Origin: an uncultured Collinsella sp.
GTDB lineage: Bacteria > Actinomycetota > Coriobacteriia > Coriobacteriales > Coriobacteriaceae
Assembly (NCBI GenBank): GCA_947642445.1
Contig: CANRSF010000006.1
Location: forward strand, 1 to 64,000
Direction of reading: 5' to 3'
Length of the DNA: 64,000 nt
The notes under the pieces are model-generated. The model ran no database searches. It was not told the origin of the DNA and worked only from the letters and a program-made list of their open reading frames with translations. A program made the position numbers and the translations under genes. Shown here one piece after another: positions 37,148-44,932 of this stretch (positions are counted from its first letter, which is position 1; every line of letters starts with the position of its first letter).

Positions 37148-38545
37148 TTACGCGCGCTCGATGAAGGCCTTGTAGCCGCGATAGGCCTCGTAGATATCGG
37201 CCTTGTTAGCGACCTCCCACAGGGCGTGCATGGACAGGACGGCAACGCCAGAGTCGATGACGTTCATGCCGTACTTAGCCATGATGTATGCGATGGTGCC
37301 GCCGCCGCCCGCGTTGACGCGACCGAGCTCGCAGGTCTGGAAGTCCACGCCGGCCTCGTCCATGATGTCGCGGATGAGGGCCACATACTCGGCGTCGGCG
37401 TCGTTAGAGCCGCCCTTGCCGCGGCTGCCCGTGTACTTGTTAAAGCACAGGCCGCGACCCATAAAGGCTGCGTTCTTGGTTTCGAACTTGCCGGCGTAGC
37501 CCGGGTCGAAGCCGGCGGACACGTCGGAGGAGAGCATGCGGCTGCGGGCGAGCGCGCGGCGCAGGGCCAGCGGGCTATCCTCGCCGGCGAGCGTCATGAT
37601 CTCGGCGACGGTGTTCTCGAAGAAGCGGCTCGTCATGCCGGTGGCACCCACGGAACCGATCTCCTCCTTGTCGACGATGAGTGTGATGCTCGTGCGCTCC
37701 ACGTTGGCGACGTTGATCTGGGCGAGCATGGACGGATAGGCGCAGACACGGTCGTCGTGGCCATAGCCCAGAATCATGGAGCGGTCGAGGCCCATGTCAC
37801 GGGCGGGGCCGGCGGGCACGACCTCGATCTCGGCGGAGAGGAAGTCCTCCTCCTCGACGTCGTACTGCTCCTTGAGGATATCCAGGAACATCTGCTTGAC
37901 GGGCTCCTTGGGAGCGTCCTTGTCGTCCTCGTCAAACTTGACGGGGCGGCCGCCCACGATCACGTCGAGGATCTCGGCGTCGACGGCGTCCTTGGCGGGC
38001 TTGGCCATCTGCTCGCTCGAGAGGTGGATCAGCAGGTCGGAGATGGTAAAGACCGGGTCGTCGGCCTTGTCACCGATGTTGATGTCGACGGTGGTGCCGT
38101 CCTTTTTGCAGATGACGCCCACGAGTGCGAGCGGGGAAGCGACCCAGTGGTAGCTCTTGACGCCGCCATAGTAGTGCGTGTCGAGATAAGCCATGTCGCC
38201 GGCCTCGAAGGCGGGGTTCTGCTTGAGGTCCAGGCGCGGCGAGTCCACGTGGGCGCCCAGGATGTTAAAGCCCTGCTCGAGCGGGGCGGTGCCCAGGTTG
38301 ACGAGCATGAGGTCCTTGCCGTGGTTGGCGGCGTACACCTTGTCGCCGGCCTTGAGCGCGCGGCCCTCGGCGATCACGGTCTCCAGATTGACGTAGCCCG
38401 CCTCCTCGGCCATCTTGATACCGGCCTTGACGCACAGGCGCTCGGTCTTGTTCTCACTCAAAAACTGCTTATAGCCGCGGCAAAGCTCCTCGAGCTCCTC
38501 GATCTGCTGTGGCGTGTACTTTTTCCATGCGCTGGGACGCTCCAT
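37148..38545 (-). CDS. M18 family aminopeptidase
   Basis: Cytoplasmic zinc aminopeptidase (aspartyl aminopeptidase family; a P1 acidic preference is usual but not proved here). About 465 residues. Metal and catalytic motifs: GAHVDSPRLD near residue 100, DKEEIGSVGATGM near 300, DVSAGFDPGY near 350, and the final metal His in LSMHALWEVANKAD. Start at minus-strand ATG 38545 behind AAAGGAG, giving MERPSAWKKY. Divergent from polA. Confidence 0.93.
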   Translation of the reverse strand: MERPSAWKKYTPQQIEELEELCRGYKQFLSENKTERLCVKAGIKMAEEAGYVNLETVIAEGRALKAGDKVYAANHGKDLMLVNLGTAPLEQGFNILGAHVDSPRLDLKQNPAFEAGDMAYLDTHYYGGVKSYHWVASPLALVGVICKKDGTTVDINIGDKADDPVFTISDLLIHLSSEQMAKPAKDAVDAEILDVIVGGRPVKFDEDDKDAPKEPVKQMFLDILKEQYDVEEEDFLSAEIEVVPAGPARDMGLDRSMILGYGHDDRVCAYPSMLAQINVANVERTSITLIVDKEEIGSVGATGMTSRFFENTVAEIMTLAGEDSPLALRRALARSRMLSSDVSAGFDPGYAGKFETKNAAFMGRGLCFNKYTGSRGKGGSNDADAEYVALIRDIMDEAGVDFQTCELGRVNAGGGGTIAYIMAKYGMNVIDSGVAVLSMHALWEVANKADIYEAYRGYKAFIERA

Positions 38546-38711
38546 GACGCAGGCTCCTTTCGGATGGATCGTGCTGGTTGATGTACCGTGAGCCATCGTA
38601 TCACGCGCGGGCCCGCGGCGGCAGGGAAGCCTGATGTGCGGTGGCCGCGGGGCGGGGAGCGTGTAAACTGGTGTGAGCAAACCGTGCCCAGCCCAAAGCG
38701 AGGTATTCAAT

Positions 38712-41456
38712 ATGTCTGAAAAGCGCCGTACCTTTGCCGTCATCGACGGCAACTCGCTCATGCATCGCGCCTTCCACGCCGTGCCGCCGACCATGAACGC
38801 GCCGGACGGTCGCCCCACCAACGCGATCTTTGGTTTTCTGAACATGTTCCTCAAGATGATCGATGCCTTTAATCCCGACGGCGTTGTCGTGGCGTTTGAC
38901 AAGGGCAAGCCGCGCGTGCGTATGGAGATGCTGCCGCAGTACAAGGCGCAGCGCCCGCCCATGGACCCCGACCTGCACGCGCAGTTCCCCATGATCAAGG
39001 AGCTGCTCGCCGCGCTCAACGTGCCCATTTTGCAGTCCGAGGGCTGGGAAGGCGACGATATCCTGGGAACCATGGCGCGCCTGGGCGAGGAGGCCGGCTG
39101 CGACATGCTGCTGGTGACCGGCGACCGCGACATGTATCAGCTCGTGACCGAGCACGTCAACGTGGTCTCGACTCGCAAGGGCCTGTCCGACGTGGCGATC
39201 ATGACGCCCGAGAGCGTGGACGACCTGTATCACGGCATCACGCCGGCGCTCGTGCCCGATTTTTACGGTCTGAAGGGCGATACGTCGGACAACATTCCCG
39301 GCGTACCGGGCATCGGCCCCAAAAAGGCGAGTGCGCTCATCGCGCAGTACGGCAGCCTTGACGAGGTCATCGCGCATGCTGACGAGGTCAAGGGCAAGAT
39401 GGGAGAAAACCTGCGCGCACACATCGACGACGCGCTGCTGAGCCGTAAGGTGGCGACCATCCGCACCGATGCACCCGTTGAGCTCGATTTTGAGGCGACG
39501 TCCTTCCCGGCGTTTTCCGCCGATGAGGTTTCCGCGGCGCTGGGCACGCTTGGTATCACCGCCATGCAGAACCGTTTCTTGGCGCTGATCGGCGGCGAGG
39601 GCGGGGCAGCTGCCAGCACGTTTGAGATTCCCACCGTTTTGCGCGCAGCCGCCGGCGATGCTGGCGCGCTTGGTGCCGTTGCGGCTGAGGTCTCCCGCGT
39701 GATTGATGCCGGCGAGTGGGTCGCCGCCGTGGTGGACGATGACAAGGAAGAGGGCGCGCTCTTTGGGCTGACGCGCACGCTGTGGTTGGCGACGTCCAAG
39801 GGCCTGTTTGCGCTCGAGGAGGGCGACAGTGGTGCGGCGGCTGAGGTTGAGGGCTTCAACTTCGCCCACGGCGTGATTGCCGGCGTGCTCGCGCGTCTGT
39901 TTATGGAAGGCCGTGTGGCGAGCCCGGATATGAAGGCGCTTCTGCATGAGCTTTCGCCCATCGATTCTTCTGAGCTCGAGCTCATGGATCCGCTGGCAGT
40001 CGATTCCACGCGCATCTTCGATACCGTTGTTGCCGCCTACCTGTTGGATTCCGACCGCTCCGAGTTTGACGAGGTGTATCTGGCCGATACGTATCTGCAG
40101 ATGGCGCTGCCTGCGGCGCGCGGCGCAGAGGGTGCTGGCGAGGACGCTCCTGCGCCCGCCGCTCGCACGGCGGCCTTGACGCTGGCGCTGGTTGCACCGC
40201 TGCGTGACCGCATGGCCCGCGAGAACGCCGCCAACGTGTTCGATGGGATCGAGATGCCGCTCGTGCCGGTGCTTGCCAAGATGGAGCGCGCGGGCATGCT
40301 CGTGGACCCCGACCGCCTGCACAGTCTGTCCGAGGGCCTGGCGACCCAGATTGCCGATGTCGAGCGCAGCATTCGCGACCTGGCCGGCGACGAGACCTTT
40401 AACATCGGCAGCCCCATGCAACTCTCGCACGTGCTGTTTGATGTTATGGGACTTCCGACCAAGGGCCTCAAAAAGACCAAGCGCGGCTACTATTCGACCA
40501 ACGCCAAGGTGCTGAGCGACCTTGCCCGCGACCACGAGATCGTGTGCCTGATTTTGGACTGGCGTGAGAAGTCCAAGATTAAGTCGACCTATCTGGACAC
40601 GCTGGGCCCGCTGCGCCGTGGTGACGGGCGTGTGCACACCACGTACAACCAGACCATCACCGCGACGGGGCGTTTGTCTTCGAGCGACCCCAATCTGCAA
40701 AACATTCCGACGCGCTCGGAGCTGGGGCGTACCGTCAAGACGGCGTTCTCGGCGGGCGAGGGCAGCGTCTTTTTGGCGGTGGACTACTCGCAGATCGAGC
40801 TGCGCCTGCTCGCGCATCTTTCGGGTGACGAGCACCTGGTGCGCGCCTTCAACGAGGGCGAGGACTTCCATGCCGAGACGGCCGCGCGCGTATTTGGCGT
40901 GCCGGTGTCCGAGGTGACACCCGACCTGCGTAGCCGCGCCAAGGCCGTGAACTTTGGCATCGTGTACGGTCAGCAGGCCTATGGTCTGTCGCAGTCGCTG
41001 CACATCTCGATGGCCGAGGCGCGCGATATGATCGATCGCTACTACGAGGCCTACCCGGGCGTGCGCACGTTCCTCGACAATGTGGTGGCGCGAGCCAAGC
41101 AGACGGGCTATGCCGAGACCATGTATGGCCGCAGACGCCATATTCCCGAGCTCAAGGCCAAAAACCCACAGCTCCGCGGCTTTGGTGAGCGCACGGCCAT
41201 GAACCACCCCATGCAGGGCACCGCCGCCGACATCATCAAGATCGCCATGGCCCGCGTAAGCCGTCGCTTGGAAGAAGAAGGCTTTGCCGCCCACATGATC
41301 CTGCAGGTACACGACGAACTGGACTTTGAGTGCCCCGTCGACGAAGTCGAGCGCCTCACCGCCATGGTCCGCGACGTCATGGAACACGTAGTAGACCTCC
41401 GCGTACCGTTGATCGCCGAAGCCAGCACCGGCATAACCTGGGCCGACGCGAAATAG
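38712..41456 (+). CDS. polA: DNA polymerase I
   Basis: Gap filling, primer removal and repair synthesis. About 914 residues: 5' nuclease domain (1-290; AVIDGNSLMHRAF, VTGDRDMYQLV, GLKGDTSDNIPGVPGIG), a 3'-5' exonuclease-like domain (about 310-520), and the polymerase domain (530-914) with motif A DYSQIELRLLAHLSGD, motif B SRAKAVNFGIVYGQQAYG and motif C QVHDELDFE. The proofreading D-x-E motif is replaced by AAVVDDDKEE, so proofreading is probably lost, as in several Gram-positive and thermophilic Pol I enzymes. ATG 38712 is chosen over an upstream in-frame start. Confidence 0.96.
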   Translation: MSEKRRTFAVIDGNSLMHRAFHAVPPTMNAPDGRPTNAIFGFLNMFLKMIDAFNPDGVVVAFDKGKPRVRMEMLPQYKAQRPPMDPDLHAQFPMIKELLAALNVPILQSEGWEGDDILGTMARLGEEAGCDMLLVTGDRDMYQLVTEHVNVVSTRKGLSDVAIMTPESVDDLYHGITPALVPDFYGLKGDTSDNIPGVPGIGPKKASALIAQYGSLDEVIAHADEVKGKMGENLRAHIDDALLSRKVATIRTDAPVELDFEATSFPAFSADEVSAALGTLGITAMQNRFLALIGGEGGAAASTFEIPTVLRAAAGDAGALGAVAAEVSRVIDAGEWVAAVVDDDKEEGALFGLTRTLWLATSKGLFALEEGDSGAAAEVEGFNFAHGVIAGVLARLFMEGRVASPDMKALLHELSPIDSSELELMDPLAVDSTRIFDTVVAAYLLDSDRSEFDEVYLADTYLQMALPAARGAEGAGEDAPAPAARTAALTLALVAPLRDRMARENAANVFDGIEMPLVPVLAKMERAGMLVDPDRLHSLSEGLATQIADVERSIRDLAGDETFNIGSPMQLSHVLFDVMGLPTKGLKKTKRGYYSTNAKVLSDLARDHEIVCLILDWREKSKIKSTYLDTLGPLRRGDGRVHTTYNQTITATGRLSSSDPNLQNIPTRSELGRTVKTAFSAGEGSVFLAVDYSQIELRLLAHLSGDEHLVRAFNEGEDFHAETAARVFGVPVSEVTPDLRSRAKAVNFGIVYGQQAYGLSQSLHISMAEARDMIDRYYEAYPGVRTFLDNVVARAKQTGYAETMYGRRRHIPELKAKNPQLRGFGERTAMNHPMQGTAADIIKIAMARVSRRLEEEGFAAHMILQVHDELDFECPVDEVERLTAMVRDVMEHVVDLRVPLIAEASTGITWADAK

Positions 41457-41557
41457 GGAAGCACTCCGTAAGGCAAGCTCGCCCAAGACGCAAGCCCCCA
41501 CATACTTAAGATTTGGGACAAACACTACTGATTAATTTGTCCCACAGTAACCAAAAC

Positions 41558-41592
41558 AGAGGGGAGCCCCTTCCAACAAGGGGCTCCCCTCT
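41558..41592. terminator. Hairpin downstream of polA
   Basis: Perfect 15-bp stem (41558-41572 with 41578-41592), loop CCAAC, without a strong T tract. Confidence 0.55.
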
Positions 41593-41631
41593 GCTCAAAT
41601 CATTTCAGCTAAGTATCTAGACACTCAAGAC

Positions 41632-41822
41632 GCCATCTTGGCGGCAGGAAAGTAAACCTAGGACCTGGCCGGGCGGCGCGGATTAGTTTTTCGTAGATTC
41701 CGCACGAGCCGGAAAGCACTTAATGTGCTTTCCGAGCGAGCCCAGGACCTGACCGAACGAAAAACTAATCCGCGCCGCCCGGCCAGGTCCGACGAGCCAC
41801 GTTACCGAGCCGCCAGGATGGC
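41632..41822. repeat. 191-bp nested palindrome between polA and the HAD gene
   Basis: Three concentric inverted repeats: outer arms 41632-41645 and 41809-41822 (14 nt, one mismatch), middle arms 41661-41694 and 41757-41790 (34 nt, perfect), and inner arms 41711-41719 and 41725-41733 (9 nt, perfect, TTAAT loop). The right outer arm is also the last codons of the HAD gene (stop 41802). The rest of the 345-base gap between polA and the HAD gene (41457-41801) holds only the hairpin at 41558 and no gene. Confidence 0.88.
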
Positions 41823-42629
41823 GTCGATGAGCGTCAGTACGCCCCCGTCGTTGTTGCTCGGAATGCGCCACTTGGCATGCGCGTTCATGTGCTCCTCGGC
41901 ATTGTCCACGATAAAGCTATGCCCGACGCGCTCGAGCATGGGAATATCGTTGTAGGTGTCGCCCACGGCGGCGGCGTCGGCGATATCGATGCCCAGGTGG
42001 TCGCACAGGTGCGCGACGCCCGACCCCTTGTCGACGCCCAGGTTCATGAAGTCGATCCACTCGCGCCCGGCGTTGGTGACGTAGAGCTTGTCCGAGAACT
42101 CGGGGCTGTAGTCCTCGCGAAACGCTGGCTCGGCATCGTAGGCGGGGAAGAAGATCGAAATCTTGTTGGACTCGATATCAAGGCCCTCAAAGCTATCGAC
42201 GTAGTTGATCGTGTTGTAGTACACGCTGATCTCGTCGTGGTACTGATGGTCGCGGGCGAGCACATAGAACTCGTCGTAGCAGCACAAGACGGGAACGGCA
42301 CGCGGGTCCTCCGAGGCACGGGCGAGCACCTGCTGATACAGCGCCACATCGATGTTGCTCTTATAGATATAGCTGCCGCGATAGATGACGCAGGCTCCGT
42401 TGTCGGGACAAAAAGCAAGGCGGTTCTTAATGCTTTCGAACATTTCCTCGAGTTTGGGGGCGGGGCGTCCGCTGGCGGGGCAGAATACAATGCCTGCGTC
42501 GGCGAGCTTGTCCAGGCGCTCATCAAGACCCTGCGGCAACACGCGCTTGTCGGTGAGCAGCGTCTTGTCCATGTCGACGGCGAGAATCTTAATGCTTCCG
42601 ATATTGGTGTCCGATTCGTAAGTTTGCAT
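41802..42629 (-). CDS. Cof-type HAD-IIB phosphatase
   Basis: Sugar-phosphate or nucleotide phosphatase of the HAD superfamily, 275 residues, soluble. Motif I DMDKTLL near residue 20 carries the nucleophile Asp; the Cof-like cap begins near FCPDNGACVIYRGSYIY; motif IV is GDTYNDIPML near 235. The substrate cannot be deduced. Its 3' end is built into the nested palindrome at 41632-41822. Divergent from the arg leader. Confidence 0.9.
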   Translation of the reverse strand: MQTYESDTNIGSIKILAVDMDKTLLTDKRVLPQGLDERLDKLADAGIVFCPASGRPAPKLEEMFESIKNRLAFCPDNGACVIYRGSYIYKSNIDVALYQQVLARASEDPRAVPVLCCYDEFYVLARDHQYHDEISVYYNTINYVDSFEGLDIESNKISIFFPAYDAEPAFREDYSPEFSDKLYVTNAGREWIDFMNLGVDKGSGVAHLCDHLGIDIADAAAVGDTYNDIPMLERVGHSFIVDNAEEHMNAHAKWRIPSNNDGGVLTLIDAILAAR

Positions 42630-42772
42630 AAAAGCGCGCCTTTCGTTTCGAAATTGTTTCAGACGTTATAACCATCAACCAGTAACTGAGCGTATTGTCG
42701 CAGGAACGGAGCGTATTTGCACCACGCTTCACAAAGTAATGAAAAAACTTTTCAGAAATTTGAATTTGTCGC

Positions 42773-42800
42773 TTGTGCTGCGGGCACTTTAGCGTAATAT
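42773..42800 (+). promoter_or_regulatory. Candidate argG leader promoter
   Basis: TTGTGC (42773-42778), 16-bp spacer, TAATAT (42795-42800). Transcription from here would begin near 42807 and give a leader of about 375 nt before argG. The surrounding stretch is AT-richer than neighbouring genes. Confidence 0.45.
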
Positions 42801-42903
42801 AGCGACCATCGAAAACGGAGACGGAAATACAACCGCTTACCGAAGAAAAGGTACCGTTTACGATATTAGAATTGCGCCCGGCGATAGGTGAAAGGAGAGG
42901 CAG

Positions 42904-42978
42904 ATGCAGTTCGTAAAGATCATCACCACTGCAGATAATGCCATCCGACGCCAGCGCGCAATTTCCCGACGACGATAA
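42904..42978 (+). CDS. Arginine-rich leader peptide upstream of argG
   Basis: A 24-codon ORF with a strong ribosome binding site (AAAGGAGAGG) before ATG 42904. The peptide begins MQFVKIITTADNA and ends IRRQRAISRRR: six arginines in the last ten residues. The arginine codons are CGA, CGC, CGC, CGA, CGA, CGA, the last three consecutive and directly before TAA. CGA is uncommon in the surrounding genes, which mostly use CGC and CGT. The last Arg codons and the stop overlap a hairpin (GACGAT-AACA-ATCGTC). Position, start signal and codon content fit a transcription- or translation-attenuation leader peptide sensing charged Arg-tRNA. I know of no named family for it. Confidence 0.7.
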   Translation: MQFVKIITTADNAIRRQRAISRRR

Positions 42979-43132
42979 CAATCGTCTCTGTTCGTATGGG
43001 GTGAAATGCCCCAACAGAGTCATTTTGAGGTCGTTGGGTTTTAGCACGATATAAACGCATGTTTCTAGAGCATGCTGTGCTGCTTTTTGCTATTTAACCT
43101 GATATTGCACGGTTTTTTGACCTCGAAATGAC
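42971..43132 (+). promoter_or_regulatory. argG leader RNA: candidate attenuator
   Basis: Directly after the Arg codons: hairpin A, GACGAT/ATCGTC (42971-42986); hairpin B, CTCTGTT/AACAGAG with inner GGGG/CCCC (42986-43019); hairpin C, AGCAC+GCATG pairing with CATGC+GTGCT (43043-43081), followed by CTTTTTG, terminator-like; and a long-range stem D, GTCATTTTGAGGTC (43019-43032) with GACCTCGAAATGAC (43119-43132), 14 bp with one G-U. A, B and D share boundary bases at 42986 and 43019, so they may compete. A T-box signature is not visible. The whole 554-base gap before argG holds no other gene. Confidence 0.6.
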
Positions 43133-43183
43133 TTGCAACTGACCGATGTTCTAACTAGCTACCAAGGGCGAAAGGAAACAGCC

Positions 43184-44410
43184 ATGAGCAAGGAAAAAGT
43201 CGTTCTCGCATATTCCGGTGGTCTTGATACATCCGTATGTGTCAAGTGGCTCCAGGACGAGAAGAATCTCGATGTCGTTTGCGTCTGCGGCAACGTGGGC
43301 CAGGAGGAGACCGGCTTGGATGCCAAGAAGCAGAAGGCGCTTGACCTGGGCGTTCTCGATTGCCAGGTGCTCGACCTGCGCGACGAGTTCTCCGATGAGT
43401 TCCTGACTAAGGCCATCGCCGCAAACTCTATGTACGAGAACAAGTATCCGCTGCTCTCCGCCCTGTCCCGCCCGTTGCTCGCCAAGAAGCTTGTCGAGGT
43501 CGCTCACGAGTTTGGCGCGACCTACGTCGCTCACGGCTGCACCGGCAAGGGTAACGACCAGGTTCGTTTTGAGGCTGCCGTCAAGGCCCTCGACCCCGAG
43601 CTTAAGGTTATCGCCCCGGTTCGCGAGTGGGATCTTAAGTGCCGTCCCGACGAGGTCGCCTATGCTCACGCCCACAACGTGCCGGTTCCCGAGGGTGCCA
43701 ACGACAACCCCTATTCCATCGACGACAACCTGTGGGGTCGTGCCATTGAGTGCGGCCACCTGGAGGATCCCTGGAACGAGCCGCTCGACGACGCCTGGGT
43801 TATGACCAAGAATCCCGAGGACACGCCCGACACCCCGACGTATACCGAGATTGAGTTTGAGGCCGGCAAGCCCGTCGCCGTCGACGGCAAGAAGATGAAG
43901 CTCTCCGAGATCATCATCGCACTCAACAAGATCTCGGGCGACAACGGCTTTGGCCGTCTCGACCTGGTCGAGGACCGTCTGGTGGGCCTTAAGAGCCGCG
44001 AGTGCTATGAGGTTCCCGGCGCCCTGACGCTCATCACCGCCCACAAGGCACTCGAGGATATCTGCGTCGAGGGCGACCTGCTCAAGACCAAGATTAAGCT
44101 CGAGCAGGATTGGGCCACCGCCGTGTACAACGGCCAGTGGTACAGCCCGCTCAAAAACGCGCTCGATGCCTTTATGGCCGACACCCAGAAGTTCGTGACC
44201 GGCACCGTCCGTCTGAAGTTCTTTAAGGGCAACTGCCATGTCGTCGGCCGCAAGAGCCCGTTTAGCCTGTATGACTACGGTCTGGCTACCTACGACCGCG
44301 ACACTACGTTTGACGAGAAGGCCAGCGCCGGCTTTATCGAGATCGATACGCTGTCGCTCAAGACGTGGGCTAAGGTCCAGGGCCCCAGCTCTGCTGCCGC
44401 CCAGGCCTAG
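43184..44410 (+). CDS. argG: Argininosuccinate synthase
   Basis: ATP-dependent condensation of citrulline and aspartate, the penultimate step of arginine biosynthesis, cytoplasmic. About 408 residues. The PP-motif VVLAYSGGLDTSVCVKWL opens the protein; AHGCTGKGNDQVRFE and APVREWDL near residue 130, and ENPYSID-like DNPYSIDDNLWGR near 180, are family signatures. ATG 43184 behind AAAGGAAA. Likely controlled by the arginine leader at 42904-43132. argH follows after a 522-base gap. Confidence 0.97.
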   Translation: MSKEKVVLAYSGGLDTSVCVKWLQDEKNLDVVCVCGNVGQEETGLDAKKQKALDLGVLDCQVLDLRDEFSDEFLTKAIAANSMYENKYPLLSALSRPLLAKKLVEVAHEFGATYVAHGCTGKGNDQVRFEAAVKALDPELKVIAPVREWDLKCRPDEVAYAHAHNVPVPEGANDNPYSIDDNLWGRAIECGHLEDPWNEPLDDAWVMTKNPEDTPDTPTYTEIEFEAGKPVAVDGKKMKLSEIIIALNKISGDNGFGRLDLVEDRLVGLKSRECYEVPGALTLITAHKALEDICVEGDLLKTKIKLEQDWATAVYNGQWYSPLKNALDAFMADTQKFVTGTVRLKFFKGNCHVVGRKSPFSLYDYGLATYDRDTTFDEKASAGFIEIDTLSLKTWAKVQGPSSAAAQA

Positions 44411-44452
44411 CGCCTCCTTCCTTTGGTATCCGCGCGGCCCATCCGCGTGATA

Positions 44453-44593
44453 CATAACGGGCGCATGGGGTCCCTACCTTTCGTTATGCTTGCTGACACT
44501 TCTTAACATCGGTGGCCCCTACGTTCCGCCCGCATATATGATGCCGCGTCTGCGGCTGAGTCCGAGCCCCGCCGGGGTTGTCCGGCGGGGCTC
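44453..44593 (+). terminator. Hairpins after argG
   Basis: CATAACG (44453-44459) pairs with CGTTATG (44482-44488). Further on is a perfect 12-bp GC-rich stem GAGCCCCGCCGG (44564-44575) with CCGGCGGGGCTC (44582-44593). Neither has a full T tract, so termination strength is uncertain. Confidence 0.5.
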
Positions 44594-44643
44594 CTCCTAT
44601 CAATTTGACGGCCCTGCGCCTATATATATGGGGAGTATCCATT

Positions 44644-44814
44644 ATGTTCAATGCTATCGCGCATGCTTTACTTGCCCTCGCGCCCGAGTTCGATGCTGCA
44701 AAGGTCGAGGACGTTCCTATGAGCCTAAAGGCCTGGATCGATGGTTCGCAGGGCAACATTCGGAGGGAGACGTTGGGCGCCAAGTGCATGGCGCGTCACT
44801 TCTTTGCAAATTAG
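44644..44814 (+). CDS. Small ORF between argG and argH
   Basis: 56 codons from ATG 44644 with GGGGAG 8 nt upstream. The predicted protein (MFNAIAHALLALAPEFDAAK at the start, RRETLGAKCMARHFFAN at the end) has an amphipathic first half and no known domain. TTGACG (44605-44610) followed by TATATATATG gives a promoter-like stretch with poor spacing. Its position inside the arginine locus makes a coupled role possible but unproven; it could also be a chance frame. The rest of the 44411-44932 gap is hairpins. Confidence 0.4.
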   Translation: MFNAIAHALLALAPEFDAAKVEDVPMSLKAWIDGSQGNIRRETLGAKCMARHFFAN

Positions 44815-44932
44815 CTATATGGCCTCGCACATGGTGGGGAATATACAAAACTAGCGGTTGAGAAATCGCTTTAGCGACAGGGCGCATTGCTTTGGGCGCT
44901 TGTTTTGGGATTTGATGAAAGGGGACGGTTCC

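Noticed and set aside
36800-38581. 593-codon plus-strand frame opposite the M18 aminopeptidase
   Set aside because: Opposite a clear M18 gene and shows only biased composition (Val, Gly, Asp runs).
38601-41525. 974-codon minus-strand frame opposite polA
   Set aside because: Covers polA fully, is rich in His, Arg, Gly and Val without domain motifs, and is explained by codon bias of polA.
42589-43047. Minus-strand frame across the argG leader
   Set aside because: Runs opposite the leader peptide and its hairpins, overlaps the start of the HAD gene and has no recognised features; the Arg peptide on the other strand has better start evidence.
42807-43183. T-box riboswitch upstream of argG
   Set aside because: The conserved AGGGTGGNACCGCG antiterminator sequence is absent and no specifier-loop domain is visible.
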